Positions 1 to 10,377 are shown, counted from the stretch's first letter. The stretch is 64,000 nucleotides of DNA from Acinetobacter shaoyimingii (GCF_011578045.1 NZ_CP049801.1:3348001-3412000); one strand, 5' to 3'. Made by a program: numbers and translations. The notes: generated by a model not told the origin, from the sequence alone.

Positions 1-801
<801 letters not shown>

Positions 802-998
802 AATACTTCGTAGCGCCTTAAAGGGCGCCAATCTTGGCTCATCAATTTTCTGACATTAATTTCTCAAATAAACTTCGAGTAATTTCTACCATCAATCAAT
901 GAAAATAATTTCGATCAATCAACCAGTAAAAATCCACACAAGTTGTTCTTCATAATCTCTTAATGATCTTCTTGTTACTTCGTCAGTAGCAAGCTAGG
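802..998 (-). other. rRNA operon leader (transcribed spacer)
   Basis: This stretch lies between the inferred rRNA promoter and the mature 16S 5' end and holds no gene. Next to the 16S start there is a short GC-rich hairpin (about 812-828, arms AGCGCC and GGCGCC). I could not identify an unambiguous boxA antitermination motif. The leader role is inferred from position. Confidence 0.6.
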
Positions 999-1004
999 TC
1001 GGCT

Positions 1005-1032
1005 ATATTACTCTCTATCTCTAGAAAGTCAA
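1005..1032 (-). promoter_or_regulatory. rRNA operon promoter
   Basis: On the minus strand a -35 box TTGACT (1027-1032) and a -10 box TAATAT (1005-1010) are separated by 16 bases. They are followed by a GC-containing discriminator, as expected for an rRNA P1-type promoter. The start would fall near 998, giving a leader of about 197 nucleotides before mature 16S. 1033-1285 shows no gene and no second promoter that I could defend. Confidence 0.7.
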
Positions 1033-1285
1033 CCAGTTCAACTAAATATTTTCCTTAACAAATCATCTTTTTTAAATCTTTAAAATCTCTCGCAGAAATC
1101 CTAAATCATTCAATCAAGTTATTGATTTATCAGAAGTTTTATTTAACATCACCGCCGATGGATGTGCATTCTACAGCATTTCACATGCGTTGCAAGCATG
1201 TTTTTTAAATAATGTGTTTGAGTGATTAATTTTCAATCTCAAATGTTTATATATTATTGTTTTATATCATTATTTTTAATTTAAA

Positions 1286-1897
1286 TTATTTTTCTTTAAG
1301 ACTATCTACCTCTAAGTAAGCCAATATCATTATGCTTAATTCCTTTTTAAGTTCTTGTTCTGAAATAAGAAATTCGTTATTTGTCACGTAACGCATCATG
1401 GTAAATAAGGTGCTATTAATAATCACAAAGGCCTTGTGTTTAAGTATTTCAAAGCTCCATTCGGGATAAAAACGATTAAATACATACAATCCGACCTCTA
1501 AAAAATGTTTTTCTAAAATTTTAGCAGCCTCTGAATGATTAAATCCGTGCCAATGTTTCAATACCTCTATAAAGAATCCATTGTCATCCTGCATAACATC
1601 GAAACCAAATTGAATACTCATAGGTATCAACTCTTTTAAGCTAATTCCGTCTTGATTCATCGTGATGTTCTTAAATGCCAAGCCTAGACTTTCACTTTTT
1701 CGACGTAGAAGCTCTAGAACGATCTGGTCTTTATTTTCAAAGTATTGATAAATAGAACCCACACTCACTCCAGACTTTTCAGAGATCTTTGGTGTTGTGA
1801 CTTGTAATAGACCGTATTGAGCAATACAAATCTGAGTCGCTTCTAAAATATGTTCAACAATTTGTTTGGCACGTTGTTGTTGAGGTTGCTTTCTCAT
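1286..1897 (-). CDS. TetR/AcrR family transcriptional regulator
   Basis: A 203-residue one-domain repressor. Residues about 10-60 form the TetR helix-turn-helix: the recognition helix reads SVGSIYQYFENK, matching the family pattern of a Y-F pair followed by K/D. The C-terminal ligand domain is divergent, so the inducer cannot be read. The gene is divergent from the MpaB-type oxygenase at 2016, with 118 bases between them. Because that gap holds a palindrome, autoregulation and control of the oxygenase gene are the likely role (inference). The ATG at 1897 is the only sensible start. Confidence 0.88.
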   Translation of the reverse strand: MRKQPQQQRAKQIVEHILEATQICIAQYGLLQVTTPKISEKSGVSVGSIYQYFENKDQIVLELLRRKSESLGLAFKNITMNQDGISLKELIPMSIQFGFDVMQDDNGFFIEVLKHWHGFNHSEAAKILEKHFLEVGLYVFNRFYPEWSFEILKHKAFVIINSTLFTMMRYVTNNEFLISEQELKKELSIMILAYLEVDSLKEK

Positions 1898-1950
1898 TGT
1901 TTTATCGCCTCATTTCAATTTTATGATTTTGTTTTTTTCACAATGAAAAT

Positions 1951-1978
1951 GCGAATTGAATGCGAATAAATATTCGTA
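1951..1978. promoter_or_regulatory. Probable TetR operator between divergent genes
   Basis: The palindrome CGAATA-AA-TATTCG (1963-1976) extends to 8-base arms with one mismatch (1961-1978). A further half-site TGCGAAT starts at 1950, so GCGAAT occurs twice at an 11-base step. Position and symmetry fit a TetR-family operator serving both divergent genes. Binding is inferred, not shown. Confidence 0.5.
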
Positions 1979-2015
1979 TTAGTCTGGATGAAACAATAAT
2001 CAGGCATCCCCCTTT

Positions 2016-3224
2016 ATGTCAAATATAAAAACACCGAAAAGAATGGCATCTTTTGAGCGAATGATTGAAAGCGATTTTCTTTCCAAAATTTTAAACCGCT
2101 TCACCGACCAAAATTTTGTACCTACATATAAAGATTACCTTGAACTCAATCAGAGTATGTATACAGGTGATGAAGCCATGGATCAGCTCATGGTTTGGGT
2201 GATGACCAATCCTAGAATCCATCGGCAATATTTTGAAACGGCACTCTATCAAGGATTAGAACATCTCCCCCACACTATTCCTGAACTCGAAAACTTTTTT
2301 AAGCTCGTTGAAACACCACCCGAGTGGCTAGACCCACAACAAATACAAACAGCGATTCAATTTTCACATCGCTTGGGTGCAAACAGTACATTTGTTCTAC
2401 GAGATTTAGCATTAATGACGGGGTATCAATATCCCGGCTTTAATCAGCCGCTCATTTTAACGGGTGCTTTAAAACAATATGCAGGCAAACGTTTAGCTGA
2501 AACCCATAAATGGTGGTTAGACATTACCAAAGAGCATGGTTTTGACCGTTTTAATGATGGTTTCACCTCCACCATTTTCGTGCGCTTTATTCATGCTTTG
2601 GTACGTTATCAACTTAAAAAATCTAATGATTGGGACTGGGATATTTGGGGAATGCCAATTAATCAATATGACCAAGCCATGACCAATATTGCTTTTAGTG
2701 GTGTTTTGCTGTTGGGGCTTCGCGGAATTGGGATTTTCCCCAATAAAACAGAAGTCAATGCCATGTTGCATTTTTGGAAATATGCAGGTTGGCTAATGGG
2801 TGTCGAGGAAAAATGGCTTATTGAAAAAGAATCTGAAGGATGGAAACTTTTACAATGGATGAACTATGCACACCCCACCACAGATGAAAGTAGTCGTGCA
2901 TTGGCAATCAGCCTATCGAAAGAACCTTTTGAACGTGAATACAAATACTTCAATACACTACAGCAGAAAAAGGCCTATCAAAATCACTTACACATGACTC
3001 AATTCTTTCTAGGTCGAAAGAAAATGCGAAATCTTGGCTTAAAACCTCGTACGCTTGCATGGTATCCATTGTATCTGATGGCAAAAAATAGTGTGATTTA
3101 TACCAGTGCTAAAGGCTTTAAACCGCTTGATCGCTATTTACAAAAACGTGGGCGTGCACAACAAGAGTTTGCTTTGGAACTGTATAAAAATGCAGGAAAG
3201 CAACTTGCCAGTATGCATCGTTGA
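2016..3224 (+). CDS. Oxygenase MpaB family protein (DUF2236)
   Basis: A 402-residue protein resembling the MpaB / rubber-oxygenase (Lcp-like) DUF2236 family, which are b-type heme proteins. Visible family-like features are the helical region around TGALKQYAGKRLAETHKWW (residues about 150-175) and the segment with RFIHALVRYQL (about 190-215). These carry the Arg/Lys/His residues usually near the heme. There is no signal peptide or membrane helix, so it is probably cytoplasmic. The substrate cannot be told from sequence. It is divergent from a TetR regulator that probably controls it. The Shine-Dalgarno is weak; the ATG at 2016 is chosen as the first in frame. Confidence 0.75.
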   Translation: MSNIKTPKRMASFERMIESDFLSKILNRFTDQNFVPTYKDYLELNQSMYTGDEAMDQLMVWVMTNPRIHRQYFETALYQGLEHLPHTIPELENFFKLVETPPEWLDPQQIQTAIQFSHRLGANSTFVLRDLALMTGYQYPGFNQPLILTGALKQYAGKRLAETHKWWLDITKEHGFDRFNDGFTSTIFVRFIHALVRYQLKKSNDWDWDIWGMPINQYDQAMTNIAFSGVLLLGLRGIGIFPNKTEVNAMLHFWKYAGWLMGVEEKWLIEKESEGWKLLQWMNYAHPTTDESSRALAISLSKEPFEREYKYFNTLQQKKAYQNHLHMTQFFLGRKKMRNLGLKPRTLAWYPLYLMAKNSVIYTSAKGFKPLDRYLQKRGRAQQEFALELYKNAGKQLASMHR

Positions 3225-3282
3225 TACATTAAAAATGATCGTCGTCGCAACCATCTTGGAAATTTCAACAGACCCGAATATT

Positions 3283-3308
3283 AAAAAAACCGAGCTGTTA
3301 AGCTCGGT
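3283..3308 (-). terminator. Intrinsic terminator of the 3361-4308 gene
   Basis: Stem ACCGAGCT (3289-3296), loop GTTA, stem AGCTCGGT (3301-3308), followed on the minus strand by a run of seven T. It lies between two convergent genes. Confidence 0.8.
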
Positions 3309-3360
3309 CTGTACATGTTGATACAAAAGATATAGGGAATAAAAAAATCAAAGTGAGGAA

Positions 3361-4308
3361 TTAAGAAAATCTTGGCTGTTGCTGTTTCATCAGCCTTGCT
3401 TCTCGTTCAGCTAGTTGTGCAGAAGGAGAACGTGCAAGATACGCCAGAGCTTGCTCTGTATTACCTTCTTGTTCAGGATGAAATTTTGGACTGAACCAAC
3501 GGAATGTTGCCAAAATGAGATGACTAAAGGTTGGAATATTGTCAGTTTTACGACTAACCTTTTCGACTTGCATTAACAATCTGAGCGTACCCATATTTCG
3601 ATATTTTCCAGCATCGATATCTTGCTTTAAGATTGCTTTTCCACCTTCCATCCATACCAATGCCATCAACGGTAAAATAACTGCCATTAATGCATTTTTA
3701 GACATTTGAAAACCAAACTCTGTTTCAAACATATGTTCGAACAAATCAAAAGCAACACTGCGATGTTCAACCTCTTCTGCCAAATGCCAGCGGAATAAAT
3801 CTGCCATGATCGGATCTGCATGATCTAGCGAGGTATTGTCCAGACTCCACTGACCTGCCACACCAGTATAGTGCTCGATTGCAGCAATAATCCCCAAGCG
3901 TAAAATTAACCATCGTTTTTCATTTACTGCATATTTGAGTGCCTTTATCCCGAGTGGTTTTTCACCCAATAGAATCTCAAATAAAAAATGCATCCGTTGA
4001 ATAAAAGGTTTCACATCAATTTCATGTTGATCAAAATAAATTTGTGCATGCTGATGTGTACGTCCATGGATGGCTTCTTGTTGAATAAAACCTTTCACAT
4101 CTGCTTTTAATTGCTCATCTTTAATATAAGGTAAGGCTTTATTGAACACACGACAAAACCAGAACTCACCAGCTGGCAAAATCATATGTGCAACATTCAA
4201 AATATGTGTTGAAATTGGATCGTTTGGAATCCAATGCTTTGGAATTTGGTTAAAATCGAATTTTACTTTACGTCCAATAATCTGGTGTGCTTCATTATTA
4301 TTTGTCAT
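3361..4308 (-). CDS. Predicted metal-dependent hydrolase (PF10118-like)
   Basis: A 315-residue protein matching the family annotated as predicted metal-dependent hydrolase. That family has a ferritin-like helical bundle carrying repeated E-x-x-H elements. Visible candidate metal ligands are the Glu and His of QQEAIHGRTHQ (residues about 72-84), the Glu-His of IAAIEHYTG (about 140) and the Glu/His of AEEVEHRSVAFD (about 180). No signal peptide is present. The true reaction of this family is not established, and some members may be diiron oxygenases. It is convergent with the MpaB-type gene and has its own terminator. Confidence 0.72.
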   Translation of the reverse strand: MTNNNEAHQIIGRKVKFDFNQIPKHWIPNDPISTHILNVAHMILPAGEFWFCRVFNKALPYIKDEQLKADVKGFIQQEAIHGRTHQHAQIYFDQHEIDVKPFIQRMHFLFEILLGEKPLGIKALKYAVNEKRWLILRLGIIAAIEHYTGVAGQWSLDNTSLDHADPIMADLFRWHLAEEVEHRSVAFDLFEHMFETEFGFQMSKNALMAVILPLMALVWMEGGKAILKQDIDAGKYRNMGTLRLLMQVEKVSRKTDNIPTFSHLILATFRWFSPKFHPEQEGNTEQALAYLARSPSAQLAEREARLMKQQQPRFS

Positions 4309-4464
4309 GTTTTACATTCCATTGAATATGTCTATTATTTTTAAATAATTGTCGATTAAGTCACCATATCTTTTAAGGACAATTGATTGTTAGGTCAGAC
4401 AATTCAAAATAAATTGATAAATAACAAATATTTAAAAAATAAATTAGTTTCATTTATCCCAATA

Positions 4465-4498
4465 AAAAGAGGTCATCACATGGCATGATGACCTCTTT
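4465..4498 (-). terminator. Intrinsic terminator of the copper receptor gene
   Basis: A 13-base stem AAAGAGGTCATCA / TGATGACCTCTTT (4467-4479 and 4486-4498) is followed on the minus strand by a T-rich tail. It lies 26 bases past the stop of the TonB-dependent receptor. Confidence 0.85.
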
Positions 4499-4524
4499 AT
4501 GCTGTTTAAGACACACGTGAATCA

Positions 4525-6672
4525 TTAGAACTTCATACTGATTCTAGCCCAGTAGTTACGTCCGATATTATTAAATTGTTCTTTTGCAGATAATCCTGTA
4601 CCTGCATCACCCAATTTATTGAGATGTTCGGTATAGGCTTTGTCAAACACATTATCAATCCCCACGGACAGATCGACCCCTTCATGAATGTGATAGGTTC
4701 CATTTAGAGACAAAGTTCCAAATCCAGCACTTTCTTTTAAATCATAACCGACAATATTACCTTGATTTAAAGCCACACGATTTTGCTTCGCCACCACGCG
4801 CCAATAGGCACCCAAAGTGTATTTGTCTTGGATATATCTTAAATTTACGCGACCTTCTAAAGGAGAGATTTGCGGCAAAGGTGTATCATTACTAGTGTTT
4901 TTACCCCATGCATACATGGCACTGACATCAGCTTGTAGATGTTCCGTAAATTGATAGCCAACTCCTGCTTCTGCACCTGCAATGGTTGCATCGACATTTT
5001 TAGCGCCAGCGCTGAATGAAGAACCGTGATTCATTCCACCCATATCGTGATTGTGATAGCTCATCAAAATGAAATCTTTCACTAAGCCCGCATATCCAGA
5101 AACCCATGAACTCAAAGCACCATGTTCATGTTGATAACCAAAATCCAGTTGAAGGGTTTTTTCAGTGTCTAAATCATTAAAGGTCGGGACTGGCATGCCT
5201 GTATTGCCATGTGCTGTACTAAACAATTCCCAATAATCAGGTACACGCTCTACATAACCTAAACCTATATAGGTTTTAGCATTATGGTCTGGGTGTTGAT
5301 TTTCCAGACGAATAAATCCACTTGGCAATGTTTCATTTCGGTCTTTATTCAGTTTTAAAGCATCAATTTTAACTTGATCAATTCGCGCACCAGTGACCAG
5401 TTTATAGTTGTCATTGATGTTATAAGTAAGCTCACCAAAACCACCATAAGACTGAAATTTCATATTTAAGGCATAAGGTGTACTCATTGACGGCATGGCA
5501 TACATTTTCATATCACCACCATGCTTATTGAACTGTGAATCAAGTCCAGTTACTAAACTGAATTTATCCCATTCCATAGTCATGGCTAGTCTTGAATTGA
5601 GCGTACGGCGTGTCACTTGCATGGACTTTTTATTAGGGACAAGCATAGATGACATCGAACCCATACCCATACCTGAGCCCATACCCATTCCTGAATCTGA
5701 ACCCATTCCCGAATCCATATTCATTTCCGTCATCGGCGGTGTTCTTAAACTAAAGTTATCCATAATATGGTCGTTATAACTATAGTTCACCTGCCCTTCG
5801 ATTTTTTTAATCACTTCAGTGATATTTTTCTTTTCAAAACGTAAGCCTAAACTTTCACGAGCAAACTGAGAGCCATCCATGCTACGACCTGCATAATCGG
5901 CTTCACCATCAGCCTTTCCGCCTGTGAGTTCAAACCATGTATTTTCATTGGGTGTCCAACCCAAAGCTAAATCAGCATTCCAACGCTCCCAACTGGAAGG
6001 AACTGTCAATCCATTGCCATCTTGATAACTGTTCGATGTAGAACGGTTGGTATTGATGCGTAAATATTTGTGTTCATCGCCAATGGCTGCTTCAACATTT
6101 TGGTCAAAACGCCCAAAAGACCCCAAGAGCACACTGGCTTGACCACGGTAATGCTGATCTTCAGTAAACTGTTCAGGCTTACGTTCAAAAATGACGGTCG
6201 CAGCTGAACCCGTATTGGCATATTGAACAGTTTGCGGTCCTTTAATCACCGAGATTCGGTCATAACTTTCAGGTGAAATATAAGATGTCGGAGCATCCAT
6301 TCGACTTGGACATGCACCTAGGCTTTCTGAGCCATCGGTTAAAATTTTAATGCGTGAACCAAACATGCCACGGAACGTGACATCACCATTGGTGCCTGCA
6401 CCACTTTTCACAGCGTTAAAACCCACAATACTTTTCAGATAGTCTGCGCCATCTGTAGCAGGAATCGGCTGAATAGGTTGTTTAGGATCCGCATGAACAA
6501 TTAAACCATTGGCATCATTACCTTGATGCGCTGTTGCCACAATCGGGGCTAAGGTTTGAACAGTTCGACTTTCAGTTTCTGCATGCATCTCTTCAGCAAA
6601 AGACGGCAATGAATAACATGCAATGCAAATAGCAGCCGCAAGTGGCTGTAATAAGAATCTAGGCTGAGCCAT
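4525..6672 (-). CDS. TonB-dependent copper receptor (OprC-like)
   Basis: A 715-residue outer-membrane receptor. It has a signal peptide ending near SFAEE, a plug domain (residues about 50-170) and a beta-barrel closing with the terminal aromatic residue (ISMKF). It resembles the OprC/NosA copper receptor family. The supporting feature is an extracellular-loop segment of alternating Met, Gly and Ser (MDSGMGSDSGMGMGSGMG, about 5650-5735), plus a second Met/His segment (HNHDMGGMNHG). These are plausible copper ligands. The start is set at the ATG 6672, because the upstream TTG overlaps the GAGTGAGAAAG ribosome site. A DUF2946 gene lies 69 bases upstream in the same direction, probably co-transcribed. 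Copper as substrate is inferred from family and ligands. Confidence 0.85.
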   Translation of the reverse strand: MAQPRFLLQPLAAAICIACYSLPSFAEEMHAETESRTVQTLAPIVATAHQGNDANGLIVHADPKQPIQPIPATDGADYLKSIVGFNAVKSGAGTNGDVTFRGMFGSRIKILTDGSESLGACPSRMDAPTSYISPESYDRISVIKGPQTVQYANTGSAATVIFERKPEQFTEDQHYRGQASVLLGSFGRFDQNVEAAIGDEHKYLRINTNRSTSNSYQDGNGLTVPSSWERWNADLALGWTPNENTWFELTGGKADGEADYAGRSMDGSQFARESLGLRFEKKNITEVIKKIEGQVNYSYNDHIMDNFSLRTPPMTEMNMDSGMGSDSGMGMGSGMGMGSMSSMLVPNKKSMQVTRRTLNSRLAMTMEWDKFSLVTGLDSQFNKHGGDMKMYAMPSMSTPYALNMKFQSYGGFGELTYNINDNYKLVTGARIDQVKIDALKLNKDRNETLPSGFIRLENQHPDHNAKTYIGLGYVERVPDYWELFSTAHGNTGMPVPTFNDLDTEKTLQLDFGYQHEHGALSSWVSGYAGLVKDFILMSYHNHDMGGMNHGSSFSAGAKNVDATIAGAEAGVGYQFTEHLQADVSAMYAWGKNTSNDTPLPQISPLEGRVNLRYIQDKYTLGAYWRVVAKQNRVALNQGNIVGYDLKESAGFGTLSLNGTYHIHEGVDLSVGIDNVFDKAYTEHLNKLGDAGTGLSAKEQFNNIGRNYWARISMKF

Positions 6673-6741
6673 GACTTTCTCACTCAATACAAAAATAAAA
6701 AACGTGTTGGAAAAAAATTAATTTCCAATGAAAGTTTTGAT

Positions 6742-7251
6742 TTATGCAGAAAGTGGCGGCGCTCGCCCCTGAGGAAGCAGAAACAAACGCTGCAGAACAA
6801 AATAAACATGTTTAAATGCTTTTTGAAATGCAATAAGTCGGACTTGAATACGGACCAAAACTTCTTTGACGCTTAATTCAGGAGGCAAAACCAGATGACC
6901 CAATACCGTACAGTACTGACACTGGTGATTTGCATCATGATGGTCATGATGTGTGCTGGATGTTTCAACTGCAGTAGAACTTAGTTGATGATCAACATGC
7001 TCAAGCACTGTCAATTGATGAGATTCGACATGTGCATCCGATGTGATTTGATTCTGCTTGATACGATGTGTGCGTTCAGCTGAAATAGAATTCGAGTGAT
7101 TGACTGATACTTGGACAGGCTGAAATAAGGCACGAGTGATCGTTTCGCATACTGGAGCAATTTGATATTGCTTCGGAAGCAAAGGCTGTAAAAAGACGGC
7201 AATTTGTAAACACACTGCTGCTAAGCTCAGCAACAACCCAATACGAAACAA
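6742..7251 (-). CDS. DUF2946-like protein, probable copper-linked periplasmic protein
   Basis: About 169 residues. It has an N-terminal hydrophobic segment (residues 4-22, signal anchor or signal peptide), then a His-rich stretch and the motif HHDHHDANHQCQYC (residues about 100-115). A single CxxC and clustered His suit soft-metal binding. DUF2946 proteins are often found beside copper TonB receptors, as here. The apparent start is a TTG at 7251 preceded by a weak GGA; a stop codon lies just upstream in frame, so little room remains for another start. The molecular role is unknown, and participation in copper handling is inferred from context. Confidence 0.7.
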   Translation of the reverse strand: MFRIGLLLSLAAVCLQIAVFLQPLLPKQYQIAPVCETITRALFQPVQVSVNHSNSISAERTHRIKQNQITSDAHVESHQLTVLEHVDHQLSSTAVETSSTHHDHHDANHQCQYCTVLGHLVLPPELSVKEVLVRIQVRLIAFQKAFKHVYFVLQRLFLLPQGRAPPLSA

Positions 7252-7288
7252 TATTCCAGCTCATATTTCATTCTGGCTCAAGTATAAC

Positions 7289-7312
7289 AAAGCCCAATCG
7301 AAATTGGGCTTT
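7289..7312 (-). terminator. Terminator of def
   Basis: Stem AAAGCCCAAT (7289-7298), loop CGAA, stem ATTGGGCTTT (7303-7312), 33 bases past the def stop. It separates def from the copper unit. Confidence 0.75.
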
Positions 7313-7344
7313 GTAAATCAAAAAGTATCCAAAATAAAAAATAT

Positions 7345-7875
7345 TTAGCGTTTAGCTGGAACTTTTTCTTTTTGACGTTGACGCACAATTTTCTCCACTT
7401 TCTCACGTGCACGCTGACGTTTAAGCGGTGAAAGGTAGTCAACAAAGAGTTTGCCGTCTAAGTGATCCATCTCGTGTTGAATACACACAGCAAGTAATCC
7501 ATCTGCTTCAATTTCAAAAGATTTCCCATCCAAACCAATTGCTTCAATTTTGACACGTGACGGACGATCAACTTTGTCGTATATTTGAGGAACAGACAAA
7601 CAGCCCTCTTCATAAGGCTGGGTTTCTTCTGTTAATGGGGTTACTTTGGGGTTAATAAAAACCATTGGCTGATCTTTATCTTCAGACAAGTCCATGACAA
7701 TAAGCTGAATATGATGATCAACTTGTGTTGCCGCTAGACCAATACCTGGCGCTGCATACATGGTTTCAAACATGTCAGAGGCAAGTTGACGAATTTCTTC
7801 TGTCACTTTGCTGACAGGTTTTGCAATGGTACGCAAACGGGGATCAGGAAAACTTAAAATAGGTAATAAGGCCAT
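7345..7875 (-). CDS. def: Peptide deformylase
   Basis: A 176-residue metalloenzyme that removes the formyl group from the N-terminal Met of nascent proteins. All three signature motifs are intact: GIGLAATQ (residues about 43-50), EGCLS with the metal-binding Cys (about 91), and HEMDH with two metal His and the catalytic Glu (about 134). The start is the ATG at 7875, supported by GAGGAA seven bases upstream; an in-frame GTG at 7887 is a poorer choice. The gene is divergent from the LysM gene, the usual arrangement beside dprA. Unlike in E. coli, fmt is not adjacent here. Confidence 0.96.
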   Translation of the reverse strand: MALLPILSFPDPRLRTIAKPVSKVTEEIRQLASDMFETMYAAPGIGLAATQVDHHIQLIVMDLSEDKDQPMVFINPKVTPLTEETQPYEEGCLSVPQIYDKVDRPSRVKIEAIGLDGKSFEIEADGLLAVCIQHEMDHLDGKLFVDYLSPLKRQRAREKVEKIVRQRQKEKVPAKR

Positions 7876-7997
7876 ACTGTTCCTCACCGGCTATGCCATT
7901 GATCTTAAAAAATTAAATGAAATTAATCTTCATTAAAAAATGTGTGTAATATGCTTATTATAGCGCAAATAGATCCATAATTTTAGGAATTATGATA

Positions 7998-9155
7998 ATG
8001 AAAAAGGTTTTAGATAGCATGCCAAATTTAGGTGCTTCGGGGTTTAAAAAACAATGTCTTGCATTAACTATTTGCCTTTTTACAGGCATATTTACGGTTC
8101 AATATACTCAGGCAGCTAGTCCAAATTACACACCACCGTCCATCAAGGCGAATGCACCCAATGTCTATGTGGTGAAAAAAGGCGATACGCTTTGGGATAT
8201 CTCAAGAAAATTTCTGAAATCCCCTTGGCGTTGGAAAGAAATTTGGACAAGTAACCGCCATGTTAAAAATCCACATTGGATTTACCCTGGGGATCGCCTA
8301 CTTTTGTGTACGCTCAATGGCAAACCGCTCATTGGAAAAGATGAAGGTGATGGCTGTGCAGGGGTTATTCGACGTCATTCTGGTGACATGAAATTATATC
8401 CTCAAATTCGTGTTGAAAACTTAGGCAATGCCATTCCTGTGATTCCACTAGATCATATTCAACAATGGTTATATCGCAATCTTATTGTGACACCTAGCGA
8501 AATGCCAAATGCACCATACATTGTGGGAACTGAAGATAAACGTGTCATTGCTGGTGTCGGTCAAACGGTTTATGCACGCGGTGAAGGTTTAGAAGTGGGT
8601 CAACGTTATGGTGTTTATCGTCAATTAGAGCCGTACACCACTGCTGCACTCAAAGGTAAAAAAGAGGTTGTTGCCCTTGAACTCACTGAAGTTGCACAAG
8701 GTACAGTTGTAGGTGTGGAACGTGATATCACCACAATTGAGTTAAACCAAAGTTTCAATTATGAAGTCCGTCGTGGTGACTCCGTCTTACCAATCTACGA
8801 AGCCGATTTACCAAGCTTGTTTTACCCAATTGCCACCAATGAAGTTCAGTCTGGTGGTCAGGTACTTCGCGTGATGGGGTCTATTGGCACAGGTGCTCAA
8901 CATAGTGTCGTTTCGATTGATCGTGGTACAAATCACGGGGCAAAATTGGGTCATGTTCTGAGTATTTACCAACAAGGGGAAAGCATTGGGGATCCTCGAA
9001 CTAAAGAGACCATCAAACTACCAAATCAACGCATTGGTAATCTCATGATTTTTAAAACTTTCCCTAACTTTAGCTATGCTTATATTTTAGATAGTTCACT
9101 GCCAGTGAAAGTTGGTTCTGAAGTAAAAGCTCCTCCAACAGTCGATTTAGAATAA
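7998..9155 (+). CDS. LysM peptidoglycan-binding domain protein
   Basis: About 385 residues. A signal peptide (residues 1-40, ending at a QAAS cleavage region) leads into a LysM domain (residues about 53-100, with VVKKGDTLWDIS and the closing YPGDRLLL). The large C-terminal region has no recognisable catalytic motif. It is probably periplasmic or envelope-bound. Orthologues lie immediately upstream of dprA in many gammaproteobacteria, as here, with 22 bases between. The ATG at 7998 is preferred over 7992 because AGGA sits nine bases before it. Confidence 0.85.
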   Translation: MKKVLDSMPNLGASGFKKQCLALTICLFTGIFTVQYTQAASPNYTPPSIKANAPNVYVVKKGDTLWDISRKFLKSPWRWKEIWTSNRHVKNPHWIYPGDRLLLCTLNGKPLIGKDEGDGCAGVIRRHSGDMKLYPQIRVENLGNAIPVIPLDHIQQWLYRNLIVTPSEMPNAPYIVGTEDKRVIAGVGQTVYARGEGLEVGQRYGVYRQLEPYTTAALKGKKEVVALELTEVAQGTVVGVERDITTIELNQSFNYEVRRGDSVLPIYEADLPSLFYPIATNEVQSGGQVLRVMGSIGTGAQHSVVSIDRGTNHGAKLGHVLSIYQQGESIGDPRTKETIKLPNQRIGNLMIFKTFPNFSYAYILDSSLPVKVGSEVKAPPTVDLE

Positions 9156-9177
9156 TCCCCAGTTGGAGTAAGTGAAT

Positions 9178-10377
9178 ATGTTGAACTCAATATCAGATTT
9201 GCATTTAGACTCAATCAAATTATGGTATTTAGTTCAACATTCACTTTCAAGTTATCGCAAACTTATTCAATATTTTGGCTCTGTAGCGCAAGCTATACAC
9301 CCAGATCAATTAAACTGTTGGTCTGATGTCAAAATTCATCAAAATCATATAGAACGTGCCCGTAATTTTCTAACACCTACAGGTCAAGAACAATTTCACA
9401 TCTGCCTCAATAAAATTCGCCAACATACTGATTTTATCTTACTCGACTCAGAAGCAAGTTACCCCAAACAACTACTTCACTATGAAGATCGACCACCCAT
9501 ACTCTTTGGCAAAGGCAATCTACAAAATTTAAGTCAACCTCAAATTGCGATTGTTGGCAGTCGTAAACCGAGTCCTCATGGTAAACAAGTGGCATATGAC
9601 TTTGCTTATTATCTCAGTGAAAAAGGCTTTTTTATTACCAGTGGACTCGCGCAAGGTATAGATGAAGCAGCACATTTAGGGGCATTAAATCATCATCGAA
9701 CCATTGCAGTCATTGGCACAGGTTTAGATCAGGTTTATCCGAGCCAAAATCAAGGACTTCAAGACAATATATTGAAAAGCTCAGGCACAGTGATCAGTGA
9801 ATTTTTACCCGAGACCAAACCCTTACAACACAACTTTCCAAGGCGCAATCGGATTGTGAGTGGTTTAAGTTTAGGCATTTTGGTGGCTGAAGCGACTTTA
9901 AAAAGTGGCTCACTGATTACGGCGAAATCTGCTGCTGATCAAGGCAAAACAATTTTTGCGATACCCGGGCATATTTATAGTGAGTTTCATCAAGGTTGCC
10001 ATCAATTGATTCGAGAAGGTGCCATTTTGGTTGATCATCCTGAACACATCATTGAAGACCTTGCCCTACCCACTCAATGGCAAATCCATGAAAATGCAAA
10101 TCAAGACTCATCCATTTTAAATTTAGAAACTCAACCTCAAAGCAAAGATTCTTCAACCGCGAAAAACCATTCGATCAGTCCAAAGCCCATCAATCTCCCC
10201 GATCATCTGTTTGCTTTATATCAACAACTTGATTGGGTGGGTCAAGATCTTGATCAGTTGGCATCAAAAGTGAGTTTATCCACTGCAGAATTGACCAGTG
10301 CGCTGATGGAGCTCGAACTTCTTGGTTTATGCATGCAAAAATCTGGGCTTTACTTGCGTTGCCGATCAGATCATTAA
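9178..10377 (+). CDS. dprA: DNA processing protein DprA
   Basis: A 399-residue protein that loads RecA onto incoming single-stranded DNA during natural transformation. The central Rossmann-like domain shows IVGSRKPSPHG (about residue 122), the SGLAQGID motif, PRRNRIVSGL and SGSLITA. A winged-helix-like C-terminus (residues about 340-395) follows a low-complexity linker. The start is the ATG at 9178, nine bases after GGAG; a GTG six bases earlier is too close to the Shine-Dalgarno. Its presence fits the natural competence known in Acinetobacter. Confidence 0.95.
   Translation: MLNSISDLHLDSIKLWYLVQHSLSSYRKLIQYFGSVAQAIHPDQLNCWSDVKIHQNHIERARNFLTPTGQEQFHICLNKIRQHTDFILLDSEASYPKQLLHYEDRPPILFGKGNLQNLSQPQIAIVGSRKPSPHGKQVAYDFAYYLSEKGFFITSGLAQGIDEAAHLGALNHHRTIAVIGTGLDQVYPSQNQGLQDNILKSSGTVISEFLPETKPLQHNFPRRNRIVSGLSLGILVAEATLKSGSLITAKSAADQGKTIFAIPGHIYSEFHQGCHQLIREGAILVDHPEHIIEDLALPTQWQIHENANQDSSILNLETQPQSKDSSTAKNHSISPKPINLPDHLFALYQQLDWVGQDLDQLASKVSLSTAELTSALMELELLGLCMQKSGLYLRCRSDH

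Noticed and set aside
5495..5779. 94-codon plus-strand frame opposite the copper receptor
   Set aside because: It is the reverse complement of the Met/Gly/Ser repeat (hence a Pro/Ile/Glu repeat) and has no ribosome site.
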